A stretch of DNA of 64,000 nucleotides, from contig NZ_JARUJP010000007.1 in NCBI RefSeq assembly GCF_033659955.1, forward strand, positions 62,001-126,000. The letters are read 5' to 3'. Below are positions 34,763 through 44,064 of the stretch, one piece after another. The position numbers and the translations under genes are program-made. The stretch is from Clostridium_AM tanneri. Lineage in GTDB: Bacteria; Bacillota; Clostridia; Clostridiales; Clostridiaceae. The notes under the pieces were generated by a model, which saw only the letters and a list, made by a program, of their open reading frames with translations, did no database searches and was not told the origin of the DNA. Every line of letters begins with the position of its first letter. The first letter of the stretch is position 1.

Positions 34763-36097
34763 TTACACCTGCCCATGTTTTATCATTTTAGCAATAAAAA
34801 ATCCATCCATATTTTTATCTGGAAGAATAGTTACTACTCCTTCTTTATGGTAAATTAAATTATCCAAATTACCAAAATAAAGTGGTTCTACTTTAAAATC
34901 TGGACATTTCTTTAAAAACCATCTTATATTTTCTTCGTTCTCCTCTTTATTTAGTGTGCAAGTGGAATAAATAAGTTTTCCACCTTCTTTAACATACTTA
35001 GCAGCATTTAACATAATATCTCTTTGAATCTTAACTAAACCTCTAATATCTTCCTTATCCTTAGTCCACTTGATTTCCGGCTTTTTCCTTATTATTCCCA
35101 TACCAGAGCAAGGTACATCTATCAGTACTCTATCTGCTCCATCTTTGTATTTACTGGAATACTTAGCAGCATCAAGTACAGCACAACTAATATTCTTTAT
35201 TCCTAATCTTTCAGCATTATCTCTAATTAGAGATAACTTGTTTTCATGAATATCAAAAGCCAGTATTTTCCCAGTGTTATTCATTATTTCTGCTGCATGA
35301 CAAGCTTTACCACCAGGCGCACTGCACAGGTCTAAAACAATCATATTTTCTTCTAAATCCATAGATGGAGCAACCATCATTGCACTTTCGTCCTGAACAG
35401 TTATTAATCCATCTTTAAATAGAGGATTATCTTCAATGTTTCTTCCTTTTATTATCTGAATAGCTTCTGGACATACTTTCCCTTCTTCTATATCATATCC
35501 ATTATCCGCAAGCTTCTTCCAGGCTTCTTCGTAGTCTGTTCTCAAAGCATTTATTCTCACTGTAACTGCTGGAACCATATTTAACCCACTAAGTATCTTT
35601 TGTACTTCTTCTATGCCATAGCTCTCTAAAAAAAGTTTGACCATCCATTTAGGAAATGAATATTTAAAACTTAGTTCTTCTAATTTGCTGTTTTTATTAT
35701 GATAATCTATATCTTTGTTTCTTAAATAGTTCCTTAAAACTCCATTTACAAGCTTTGCTGCTTTAGGAGATTTTATCTTAGTTAATTCTACCGCTTCATT
35801 TACTACTGCAAATTCCGGAATCTTATCTAAATATAACATTTGATAGATAGATATCCTAAGTATATTTAGAACATCTATTTCTAATTTTTCTAAATTACTT
35901 TTTATAAAATAGTTTAGTATAGTGTCAATAGTATATTTGTACTTTATCGTCCCATATACTATTTCCGTAACTAGCCCCTTATCTTTATCATTTAAATCAG
36001 ATTTATTTAGCTCTCTACCTAATACTATATTTGAGTAAGCATTTTTATTAAATACTTCTCCCAGTACCTTTACTGCAGTTTTTCTAGCATTGTTCAT
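34763..36097 (-). CDS. rsmB: 16S rRNA (cytosine-967-C5)-methyltransferase RsmB
   Basis: 444 residues: an N-terminal NusB-like domain (ARKTAVKVLGEVF to LVNGVLRNYLRN) and a C-terminal methyltransferase with DLCSAPGGKACHAAEIM, DVPCSGMGIIRKKPEIKW and the catalytic YSTCTLNKEENE. It lies between the zinc peptidase gene and rlmN in the conserved fmt-rsmB-rlmN cluster. Confidence 0.97.
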   Translation of the reverse strand: MNNARKTAVKVLGEVFNKNAYSNIVLGRELNKSDLNDKDKGLVTEIVYGTIKYKYTIDTILNYFIKSNLEKLEIDVLNILRISIYQMLYLDKIPEFAVVNEAVELTKIKSPKAAKLVNGVLRNYLRNKDIDYHNKNSKLEELSFKYSFPKWMVKLFLESYGIEEVQKILSGLNMVPAVTVRINALRTDYEEAWKKLADNGYDIEEGKVCPEAIQIIKGRNIEDNPLFKDGLITVQDESAMMVAPSMDLEENMIVLDLCSAPGGKACHAAEIMNNTGKILAFDIHENKLSLIRDNAERLGIKNISCAVLDAAKYSSKYKDGADRVLIDVPCSGMGIIRKKPEIKWTKDKEDIRGLVKIQRDIMLNAAKYVKEGGKLIYSTCTLNKEENEENIRWFLKKCPDFKVEPLYFGNLDNLIYHKEGVVTILPDKNMDGFFIAKMIKHGQV

Positions 36098-36127
36098 TCT
36101 ATTACCTCATCTTTAAAATAATTTACA

Positions 36128-36805
36128 TTAATCATCACTTCTGCTTATAAATATTAATCTTAATAATTGAGCTACTGCTGTTAAAGCTGCTGCTACATAA
36201 GTCATTGCTGCTGCACTTAAAACTGACTTAGCTCCTCCAAGCTCACTACCATAAAGTATTCCTTTAGACTCTAATATTTTAAGCGCCCTATTGGATGCAT
36301 TAAATTCTACTGGTAGAGTTATGATCTGAAAAACTACCGCTGCTGTAAAAAGAAGTATTCCTATACTTACTAGCCCTTTCAATCCAAAAACCATTCCCAA
36401 TAAAAATAGTATCCAAGAGGCATTTGATCCAAAGTTCGCAACTGGAACTATGGAATTTCTTATAACCAACGGTGCATAACGTTCTTTATGCTGAATTGCA
36501 TGGCCGGTTTCATGTGCTGCCACTCCAATAGAAGCCACGGAGTTTCCATAATACACCTCTTCCGAAAGTCTCATAACCCTTCTTGTAGGATCATAATGAT
36601 CTGAAAGTCTGCCAGGTGTAAGCTCTACAGGTATATCATATAGTCCATAACTGTCTAATAATATTCTTGCCACTTGTGCTCCTGTATATCCTCCGCTACT
36701 TCCAACTTTAGAATACTTTTCAAAAGTTGAAGACACTTTAAACTGAGCCCAAGCTGCAATAATAAGTGCAGGAATTAATATTATAAAACTACTATCAAAA
36801 TACAT
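36128..36805 (-). CDS. Zinc metallopeptidase, YugP family
   Basis: 225-residue membrane protein with the zinc site HETGH at 98-102 (context GVAAHETGHAIQH), one N-terminal hydrophobic segment and about three C-terminal membrane segments. SSGGYTGAQVARILLDSYG and PTRRVMRLSEEVYYGNSVAS are typical of this family. Substrate unknown. It is inserted between fmt and rsmB, a common clostridial arrangement. Confidence 0.9.
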   Translation of the reverse strand: MYFDSSFIILIPALIIAAWAQFKVSSTFEKYSKVGSSGGYTGAQVARILLDSYGLYDIPVELTPGRLSDHYDPTRRVMRLSEEVYYGNSVASIGVAAHETGHAIQHKERYAPLVIRNSIVPVANFGSNASWILFLLGMVFGLKGLVSIGILLFTAAVVFQIITLPVEFNASNRALKILESKGILYGSELGGAKSVLSAAAMTYVAAALTAVAQLLRLIFISRSDD

Positions 36806-36928
36806 TATTACACCTCCAATTACAAAGTAAATACTAATTAGTTTTACACTATAAAAGTGCCTTTCTTTAACTTTAAAATCATACTGAATATCCTAAAATC
36901 TCTTATTTCCATTTCAGCATCCTTAAAA

Positions 36929-37861
36929 TTATTTCCCTAATATCACAGCTTTTTTAATTTCATGTCCTTTAATATACTCACTTACAGCCATTGGCCTTCC
37001 ACCTGGAAACTGTACAGTTTTTAGTAATAGCACTCCTTCTCCGCAACTAACCTTTATCCCCTCTTTAGATACATCTACTATAGTTCCCGGTTCTCCTTGT
37101 GACTTCTCATCTAAAACTACCGCTTCATGTATCTTCATGTTTTGCTCTTCAATTTGTGTGTGCGCAATAGGCCATGGGTTTAAACCTCTTATGAAATCCT
37201 TTATCGTAACACTACTTAAGTTCCAGTCTATTCTCGCCATCTCTTTATTCAGCATCTTAGCGTAATCCGTAGGCATTTCACCCTGCTTTTCTCTTTGGAT
37301 ACTTCCATCCCTTAGACCATTAATCGTGTCTACCAACAGTTGTGCTCCATCTTCCTTTAGAATATCATAAAGCTCTCCTGCAGTCATATCCTCAGTGATT
37401 TCTACTCTGCTTTTCAGAAGCATATCTCCTGTATCAAGTCCCACATCCATAAACATAGTTGTGTTTCCACTTTCCTTTTCTCCATTTATAATAGCCCAAT
37501 TTACCGGCGCTGCCCCTCTATATTTAGGAAGTAAAGAACCATGGAGATTAATACATCCATACTTAGGCATATCTAGTACTTCTTTAGTAAGTATCTGACC
37601 GTAAGCTACAACAATAATAAAGTCCGGCTCTATGTTCTTCAATTTTTGCAGTGCATCTTGATCATTTTTTAGTTTTTCTGGTTGATATACAGGTATATCA
37701 TGTGCTACTGCTACCTCCTTTACGGGAGATATAGATAGCTTTTTCCCTCTGCCCTTTGGTCTATCTGGCTGAGTAAATACAGCGGTTACTCCAAATTCTT
37801 CAATAAGCCTCTTTAAGGAAGGTACTGCAAAATCAGGAGTACCCATAAATACTATATTCAT
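36929..37861 (-). CDS. fmt: Methionyl-tRNA formyltransferase
   Basis: Formylates initiator Met-tRNA. The 310 residues include VFMGTPDFAVPSL, GQILTKEVLD, the folate-site LHGSLLPKYRGAAPVNWAIINGE and TTMFMDVGLDTGDML, with a C-terminal OB-like domain. It starts 3 bp after the def stop, so the formylase and the deformylase are made together. Confidence 0.98.
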   Translation of the reverse strand: MNIVFMGTPDFAVPSLKRLIEEFGVTAVFTQPDRPKGRGKKLSISPVKEVAVAHDIPVYQPEKLKNDQDALQKLKNIEPDFIIVVAYGQILTKEVLDMPKYGCINLHGSLLPKYRGAAPVNWAIINGEKESGNTTMFMDVGLDTGDMLLKSRVEITEDMTAGELYDILKEDGAQLLVDTINGLRDGSIQREKQGEMPTDYAKMLNKEMARIDWNLSSVTIKDFIRGLNPWPIAHTQIEEQNMKIHEAVVLDEKSQGEPGTIVDVSKEGIKVSCGEGVLLLKTVQFPGGRPMAVSEYIKGHEIKKAVILGK

Positions 37862-37864
37862 ATT

Positions 37865-38320
37865 TTATTTTCCTCCTTCATTGGTTATGGTCTTATCAAC
37901 AAATAATACACCATCTAAGTGGTCTATTTCATGACAAAAAGCTCTTGCTAAAAGCCCCTCCCCTTCTATCTCAATTTCCTCTCCCTTTTCATTTAAAGCT
38001 CTTACCTTAACCTTATAAGGTCTTTCCACCTCTCCTTGTTCACCAGGAACACTTAAACATCCTTCTGTATCAATGTCACTACCTTCTGTTTCTATAATTT
38101 CCGGATTTATTAATTTAATTATTCCCTGACCTACATCTATAACTACTACTCTCTTAAGTACCCCTACCTGCGGAGCAGCAAGACCCACTCCATCTGCAGC
38201 ATACATAGTCTCTTCCATATCCCTTAATAAGGTTATTATTCTTTCATCTATAACATCAACTTTTCTACTTTTCTTTCTTAATAGTTCATCTCCGTATTCT
38301 CTTATATTTCTTAAAGCCAT
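37865..38320 (-). CDS. def: Peptide deformylase
   Basis: Removes the formyl group from nascent chains. From MALRNIREYGDELL it has 151 residues and all three motifs: GVGLAAPQVG, EGCLSVPG (metal Cys) and the metal-binding HEIDHLDG. Start ATG 38318-38320 lies behind GGAGG; the longer in-frame start is not needed. Confidence 0.98.
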   Translation of the reverse strand: MALRNIREYGDELLRKKSRKVDVIDERIITLLRDMEETMYAADGVGLAAPQVGVLKRVVVIDVGQGIIKLINPEIIETEGSDIDTEGCLSVPGEQGEVERPYKVKVRALNEKGEEIEIEGEGLLARAFCHEIDHLDGVLFVDKTITNEGGK

Positions 38321-38359
38321 AATATCTACCTCCAAATTTTTCTAAGACAATCTAATTAT

Positions 38360-40561
38360 TTACAATAAACTATTTGGGTTTACATCAATACTCACCCTTA
38401 TATCATTATAAACATCTTTTAGTAATTCATAAACTGTTTTTCTTATATTTTCACCAAACTCTTTATCTATTTTTCCTTTAAAAATGATTTGCCACCTGTA
38501 TAACTCCTTAATTTTTGAGATTTCACAGGGACATGGGCCTAACATATTAATTTTATCATTTTCTTCTAGTCTATTTTTTAAAAATATACCAACATTTTGT
38601 ATACTTTTTATTAATAAATTCTCATTTTTACTGCTCATATTTATAAGAAGGATATCGGAGAAAGGCGGATACTCCATATTCTCTCTTAATTCTATTTCTT
38701 CTGTGTAAAAGCTTTCATAATCATTAGAAGCAGCGTATCTAATACTGAAGTTCTCTGGATTATAAGTCTGAACAACGACTACTCCCTTTTTCTCTCCTCT
38801 TCCAGCCCTGCCTGAAACCTGGGTTATAAGCTGAAATGTTCTCTCTGCAGAGCGAAAATCCGGAAGATTTAAAGACAAATCCGCTGCAATAACCCCTACT
38901 AAAGTAACATTTTTGAAATCAAGACCTTTAGCCACCATCTGAGTCCCTATTAATATGTCTGCCTTTTCATCCCTAAAAGTATTATATATCTGTTCATAGG
39001 AATTTTTTCCTCTTGTAGTATCAAAGTCCATTCTTAAAGTTCTCGCTGATGGAAAGTAGTTCTTAATTTCCTGCTCTATCTTTTCTGTTCCCACTCCAAA
39101 ATATTTAACATACTTACTGCCACACTTGGTACATTTATTAGGCACTGCCTGCTTTTCTCCACAGTAGTGGCACATTAACTTTTTACCTTCACTATGGTAT
39201 GTAAGTGATATATCACAGTTATTACATTTAAATACATATCCGCATTTTCTACAGGAAACAAAGGTTGAAAATCCCCTTCTATTTAAAAAGAGTATTATCT
39301 GCTCTTTCTTCTTTAACCTATCCTCAATAGCCTCCTGCAGTTTTTTACTGAAAATAGATTTATTGTTGTTTAAAAGCTCCTCTCTCATATCTACTATCTC
39401 TACTTCTGGCAATTCAGCGTTATCAGCTCTATTTGTTAAAGTGATTAACTCTATCTCATCTTTTCTACTTCTATAGTAAGTTTCCATAGACGGGGTAGCA
39501 GAACCTAAAACCAGCTTGCAGCCACTTATGGAGCACTTTAACTCACCGATTTCCCTAGCATGGTATTTAGGATTACTGTCTGATTTATAGCTTCCCTCAT
39601 GTTCTTCATCTATAACTATTAAACCTAGATTATTAAAAGGTAAGAAAACTGCAGATCTAGCCCCTATAGCTACCTTTACTTTACCCATTTTTATCCTAAG
39701 CCACTCATCATATCTTTCACCATCGGATAACTTACTATGAAATACACTTATATCTTTGCCAAACCTTCCCTTAAATCTTTCAACCATTTGAGGTGTAAGG
39801 GCAATTTCTGGCACTAATATAATTGCTTCTTTATCCTGATTTATCATTTCACTTACTAGATGCATGTATATCTCAGTTTTTCCACTACCGGTAACTCCAT
39901 GTAATAAGAATGTTCTTTTTTTTGAACTTAATACTCTGGTTACAGCTGCCTGTTGTTCCTTATTTAAATTTTTAGGTAAGTATTGAGCATATATTCTTTC
40001 ATTATATCTATTTATAACTTTGTCCTGTACTAAAAGTATTTGATTTTTAATCATAGTATTTATTGAAGATAAAGATAAATTAAATTCTCTACTTAATCCG
40101 CTCTTAGTAAAGATACCTTCATTATTTTTTACTATTTTATATATGTTTTTATAAATTTCTTTACTAAACTTACCTTCTGGCATATTTCCACAGTATACAA
40201 GGCTTTCTCTTTTATTTTTCATTCCTTTAAAAACACCAGTTGGAATGAAAACCTTAATACAGTCAAGATATGTGCAGAGGTACTTCTCTCTCATCTCTCT
40301 TATGAGTATTAAATCCCTCTCTGTAAACAACGGAAACTCCTCGCATACTTCTGCTATTTCCTTAATTCTTCCTGTACCTTTATACTCATCATATAGCTCT
40401 ACTATAAATCCGTCTATTTTTTTGTTTCCCATTCCAAAGGGAACCTTCACCCTATATCCAATATCTATTTTGCCATACATACTAACCGGTAATCTGTACG
40501 TAAATGGCTTATCTAATTGTATTGATGCATTATTTACTATTATTCCAGCGTATTTATACAC
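38360..40561 (-). CDS. priA: Primosomal helicase PriA
   Basis: Restarts replication at collapsed forks. 733 residues: an N-terminal DNA-binding region, Walker A GVTGSGKTEIY, DEEHEGSYK (the DEEH box), a zinc-binding insert with four CxxC pairs (CRKCGYVFKCNNCD, CHYCGEK, CTKCGSKY), and the helicase motifs GTQMVAKGLDF and QVSGRAGR. The start is GTG at 40559-40561, shortly behind AAAGGGTGA. It lies in the gmk-rpoZ-coaBC-priA-def-fmt order. Confidence 0.97.
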   Translation of the reverse strand: MYKYAGIIVNNASIQLDKPFTYRLPVSMYGKIDIGYRVKVPFGMGNKKIDGFIVELYDEYKGTGRIKEIAEVCEEFPLFTERDLILIREMREKYLCTYLDCIKVFIPTGVFKGMKNKRESLVYCGNMPEGKFSKEIYKNIYKIVKNNEGIFTKSGLSREFNLSLSSINTMIKNQILLVQDKVINRYNERIYAQYLPKNLNKEQQAAVTRVLSSKKRTFLLHGVTGSGKTEIYMHLVSEMINQDKEAIILVPEIALTPQMVERFKGRFGKDISVFHSKLSDGERYDEWLRIKMGKVKVAIGARSAVFLPFNNLGLIVIDEEHEGSYKSDSNPKYHAREIGELKCSISGCKLVLGSATPSMETYYRSRKDEIELITLTNRADNAELPEVEIVDMREELLNNNKSIFSKKLQEAIEDRLKKKEQIILFLNRRGFSTFVSCRKCGYVFKCNNCDISLTYHSEGKKLMCHYCGEKQAVPNKCTKCGSKYVKYFGVGTEKIEQEIKNYFPSARTLRMDFDTTRGKNSYEQIYNTFRDEKADILIGTQMVAKGLDFKNVTLVGVIAADLSLNLPDFRSAERTFQLITQVSGRAGRGEKKGVVVVQTYNPENFSIRYAASNDYESFYTEEIELRENMEYPPFSDILLINMSSKNENLLIKSIQNVGIFLKNRLEENDKINMLGPCPCEISKIKELYRWQIIFKGKIDKEFGENIRKTVYELLKDVYNDIRVSIDVNPNSLL

Positions 40562-40590
40562 TTAATCACCCTTTAATAACATACTAAATA

Positions 40591-40634
40591 AGAGAGGCAT
40601 TCTCTTACAAAAGTGTAAGTTCCAGCCCCTCTCT
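40591..40634 (-). other. Two-tier hairpin between coaBC and priA
   Basis: Outer 7-bp stem AGAGAGG (40591-40597) with CCTCTCT (40628-40634) encloses an inner stem-loop CTTAC-AAAAGT-GTAAG with a purine-rich internal bulge. It fills most of the 80-bp gap. No T-run of note follows on the minus strand. Attenuation or mRNA processing is possible. Confidence 0.5.
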
Positions 40635-40641
40635 ATCAAAT

Positions 40642-41832
40642 CTATTTTTCACTTATTATATCAAATAGTTTTCTTGCTACTTGTCTCTTTGACATCTTTT
40701 CTAAAGGAAGATTCCTACCATCTCTACAAAGTATGGTAACTTTGTTATCTTCTGAAGCAAAGCCTGTATCAGAACTGGTAATATCATTTGCTACAATATA
40801 GTCAAGGTTTTTATTTTCAAGTTTTTTCTGCGCATTATCAATTAAATCATTACTTTCTGCAGCAAAACCTACAAGTATTTGTTCTTTTTTTAATTCACCT
40901 AACTTTTTAAGGATATCATTATCTTTAGTTAGTTCTAAGTTAAGATCATCATTTGCTTTCTTTATCTTCTTATCTGAATACTGTTTTGGTTTATAGTCAG
41001 CTACCGCAGCGGCCTTAACTACTATATCTTGATCAACATAGTGTTTTAAGACTTCTCTTAACATATCTTCGTTAGTGCTAACATTAACTACTTTTACCCC
41101 TAACGGTGCTTTAAGTTTTGAAGTACCAGATATGAGTAACACCTCAGCTCCCCTATCTCTAGCTTCCTCTGCTATGGCATATCCCATTCTTCCAGAAGAT
41201 CTATTGGTTATAAATCTGACAGGATCAATTGCTGCAATTGTTGGCCCAGCTGTTACTAAAACCTTTTTTCCCTTTAAATCCTTTTTATCATATAGCATAC
41301 TTTCTACATATTCAGCTATAGATTCTGTATCTGCAAGTTTTCCTTCGCCCTCATCTCCACAGGCTAATCTTCCACTGGCAGGATTTATAAAGTTGTATCC
41401 AAACTTAACAAGCTTATGGATATTCTCTTGAACAATAGCATTACTATACATATTTGTATTCATTGCAGGAGCAAAAATTACAGGGGCTTTAGTTGCCATA
41501 ATAGTAGTTGATAACAAATCATCTGCTATTCCATTTGCAACCTTCCCTATAATATTGGCTGTAGCAGGAACTATCAGCACTAAGTCTGCCTTCTTAGCAA
41601 GAGAAATATGTTGTATTTCCCAAGCTCTTGGCTCAGCAAACATATCTGAATTAACAATGTTTTGACTCAAACTCTGAAAACTTAGAGGAGTTACAAACTT
41701 TGCAGCAGATTCTGTCATTATAACATTTATCTCAAAATTCTTCTTTTTTAATCTGCTTATTACATCTAAAGCCTTATAAACAGCAATTCCCCCAGTGACT
41801 CCTACTACAACAGTCTTCTTTTCTTTTATCAT
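40642..41832 (-). CDS. coaBC: Bifunctional CoaBC (phosphopantothenate-cysteine ligase / decarboxylase)
   Basis: Two consecutive CoA steps fused in one 396-residue protein. The N-terminal flavin decarboxylase (CoaC) has GVTGGIAVYKALDV and the PAMNTNMY active-site motif. The C-terminal ligase (CoaB) has VTAGPTIAAIDPVRFITNRSSG, GRMGYAIAEEA, KAAAVADYKP and ILVGFAAES. The start touches the rpoZ stop. Confidence 0.97.
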   Translation of the reverse strand: MIKEKKTVVVGVTGGIAVYKALDVISRLKKKNFEINVIMTESAAKFVTPLSFQSLSQNIVNSDMFAEPRAWEIQHISLAKKADLVLIVPATANIIGKVANGIADDLLSTTIMATKAPVIFAPAMNTNMYSNAIVQENIHKLVKFGYNFINPASGRLACGDEGEGKLADTESIAEYVESMLYDKKDLKGKKVLVTAGPTIAAIDPVRFITNRSSGRMGYAIAEEARDRGAEVLLISGTSKLKAPLGVKVVNVSTNEDMLREVLKHYVDQDIVVKAAAVADYKPKQYSDKKIKKANDDLNLELTKDNDILKKLGELKKEQILVGFAAESNDLIDNAQKKLENKNLDYIVANDITSSDTGFASEDNKVTILCRDGRNLPLEKMSKRQVARKLFDIISEK

Positions 41833-42050
41833 TATTTAATACCTTCTTTTACAGTTTCGTAAGTAATTGCTCCTTGGTTTACTTCATTTGTTGCTATTGT
41901 AACAGGTTTTGTTGAAGTTACTCTTACTAAAGGCTCCTCTCCCTCAATTATCTGTCTAGCTCTTTTAGCTGTCATAGTAACTAATGTATATCTATTTTCT
42001 ACTTTTGTTAGCAAATCTACTATAGATGGATTAATCATAGAGTTGTTCAT
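41832..42050 (-). CDS. rpoZ: RNA polymerase omega subunit
   Basis: 72-residue omega subunit, with NPSIVDLLTKVENRYTLVTMTAKRARQIIEG. It overlaps the end of gmk by 20 bp and the stop overlaps the coaBC start, so gmk-rpoZ-coaBC is tightly coupled. The start at 42048-42050 is 9 nt behind AAGGAGG. Confidence 0.95.
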   Translation of the reverse strand: MNNSMINPSIVDLLTKVENRYTLVTMTAKRARQIIEGEEPLVRVTSTKPVTIATNEVNQGAITYETVKEGIK

Positions 42051-42660
42051 GAATAATGCCCTCCTTTGAATCTAATATTTTCTCTTTCACTCTATCTACT
42101 CTGCATCTTTCAGCTACAATTATACTTTCAATTTTTTGAACAGCTTCCTCCACAGTGTCATTCACAACTGCGTAGTTATATTTTGATATGTAATTTATCT
42201 CCTTGTAAGCCGATTTAAATCTTGTCATCAGAGATTCTGGGGTTTCACTTCCCCTATTTATAATTCTCTTTTTTAGTTCTTCCATAGAAGGAGGAAGTAT
42301 AAAAATAAATACTCCTTCTGGATAAGTATCTTTAACTTTTAGAGCACCTTGAATATCTATTTCAAGCACTACATCCTGACCTTTTTCTATAGCTTCTAGG
42401 GCTTTAGATTTTGGTGTGCCATAGTAGTTTCCATATACTTCTGCATACTCTAAAAAATCATCTTTAGCAATTCTATCTTCAAATTGTTCTCTGCTTAAGA
42501 AATAGTAGTTAGTTCCTTCTATTTCTCCTTTTCTTGGCTGTCTTGTAGTTGAAGACACAGAAAGCCAAAAATCATTTTGTTCCAATAACGCTTTACATAT
42601 AGTACCTTTTCCGGCTCCTGAAGGTCCTGATATTACTACTAAAAGACCTTTCTTTTGCAT
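42031..42660 (-). CDS. gmk: Guanylate kinase
   Basis: Phosphorylates GMP to GDP. 209 residues with P-loop SGPSGAGKGTI, the GMP-binding STTRQPRKGEIEGTNYYFLS, and LEIDIQGALKVK. Its start codon touches the remA stop, so they are translated together. Confidence 0.98.
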   Translation of the reverse strand: MQKKGLLVVISGPSGAGKGTICKALLEQNDFWLSVSSTTRQPRKGEIEGTNYYFLSREQFEDRIAKDDFLEYAEVYGNYYGTPKSKALEAIEKGQDVVLEIDIQGALKVKDTYPEGVFIFILPPSMEELKKRIINRGSETPESLMTRFKSAYKEINYISKYNYAVVNDTVEEAVQKIESIIVAERCRVDRVKEKILDSKEGIIHEQLYD

Positions 42661-42932
42661 TATTCATCTACCTCAACTTCATCTTCCTCTTCCTTAGAAG
42701 ATAATCTATGTGCTACAGTTTCAGGCTGCACTGCTGAAAGTATTACATGGTCACTATCTGTTATAATAACAGCTCTTGTTCTTCTACCATATGTAGCGTC
42801 TATAAGCATTCCCCTGTCTCTTGCTTCTTGAATTATTCTTTTTATTGGAGCGGATTCTGGACTAACTATAGCAACTAATCTATTTGCTGAGACAATATTT
42901 CCAAAGCCAATGTTTATTAATTTGATACTCAT
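42660..42932 (-). CDS. remA: RemA-family (DUF370) regulator
   Basis: 90-residue DUF370 protein, with MSIKLINIGFGNIVSANRLVAIVSPESAPIKR. In B. subtilis RemA (YlzA) is a DNA-binding activator of biofilm matrix operons; in species lacking those operons its targets are unknown. The extension EEEDEVEVDE at the C terminus is very acidic. Conserved yicC-remA-gmk neighbours. Confidence 0.93.
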   Translation of the reverse strand: MSIKLINIGFGNIVSANRLVAIVSPESAPIKRIIQEARDRGMLIDATYGRRTRAVIITDSDHVILSAVQPETVAHRLSSKEEEDEVEVDE

Positions 42933-42949
42933 ATATTTCCTCCTAGCTC

Positions 42950-43828
42950 TTACTCAATGTTTTGTATTTGTTCTCTAATTTTTTCAATTTCATTTTTTAT
43001 ATTTAAAACAAAATTTGTAATTTCTAAATTATTTGCCTTTGAGGCAATTGTATTAGCTTCTCTATTCATTTCTTGAACAATAAAATCAAGTTTTCTACCC
43101 ACAGGTTCATTTAAGCCAGAGGTTTCTTTCAATTGAATTATATGGCTATTCAATCTAACTATCTCTTCATCTATACAGGATTTATCAGCAAACATAGCCA
43201 CTTCCATTGCCACTCTGCTTTCATCAATTTGAAAATCCCCAAGTAACTCTCCAAGTCTTTCTGTAAGCTTTGCTTTATGTTCTTTTGCTACTAAAGGAGA
43301 CTTCTCTTCTATTTTATCCAGTAAATTCTTAATATAGTCACACTTTGAAAGTATATTGTTTTGGAGCTTTACCCCTTCTTTTTCTCTCATTTCTACAAGC
43401 ATTTGAACCGCTTCTTCTAAGGGGTTAGATAGAATTTTCCACATTTCTTCTATGTCATCATCTTCCTGCTTTAAAGTTATTACGTCTGGAAACCTAGTAA
43501 TAAGCGAAATTGAAATATTATCTTTAATCTCATACTTATCTTTTATTTTATTCAGGCATTGAACATAACTATCTGCAAGCTTTTCGTCTAATACTGCTTT
43601 AGCTCCTTGCTTTTCATAGTTATTCTGAATAATAAATACATCAACTTTTCCTCTGCTTACTTTCTCTTGAACTGTCTTTCTTATCCTGTCTTCAAGAGCC
43701 ATTAAGCTTTTTGGCATTTTAACATTTAAATCACAGTATCTATGATTAACACTTTTTATTTCTACTGTAAAACTACGCCCATTTTGTTCTATACTTCCCC
43801 TTCCAAAACCTGTCATACTTTTAATCAT
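42950..43828 (-). CDS. yicC: YicC family stress protein / endoribonuclease
   Basis: 292-residue YicC/YloC-family protein. MIKSMTGFGRG at the N terminus, KSVNHRYCDLNVKMP, and the C-terminal GRKLDFIVQEMNREANTIASKAN are diagnostic. E. coli YicC has been reported as an endoribonuclease; earlier work linked it to stationary-phase survival. It leads the remA-gmk-rpoZ-coaBC-priA series. Confidence 0.95.
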   Translation of the reverse strand: MIKSMTGFGRGSIEQNGRSFTVEIKSVNHRYCDLNVKMPKSLMALEDRIRKTVQEKVSRGKVDVFIIQNNYEKQGAKAVLDEKLADSYVQCLNKIKDKYEIKDNISISLITRFPDVITLKQEDDDIEEMWKILSNPLEEAVQMLVEMREKEGVKLQNNILSKCDYIKNLLDKIEEKSPLVAKEHKAKLTERLGELLGDFQIDESRVAMEVAMFADKSCIDEEIVRLNSHIIQLKETSGLNEPVGRKLDFIVQEMNREANTIASKANNLEITNFVLNIKNEIEKIREQIQNIE

Positions 43829-44064
43829 TATTATTTCATCCTTCCATGTTGCCTTGTCAATTCATACTAATTATACATAAATATTAATAATAATTTCAAG
43901 ATAAATTTACAATTACTAAACATAGGCTTAAACTCTGTTATTCAACTATAATATAAAGATTATAGCATAAGTACAAAGAATAAATGCATTTACAGAAATA
44001 TTACAAATATATTATTAATTTAGTATTTAGTTTATAATAAAAATTATACAATAATGATACCCAT

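Noticed and set aside
42031..42050. Gene overlap of gmk and rpoZ as possible frameshift
   Set aside because: Both proteins have full normal length and motifs; the 20-bp overlap is ordinary translational coupling.
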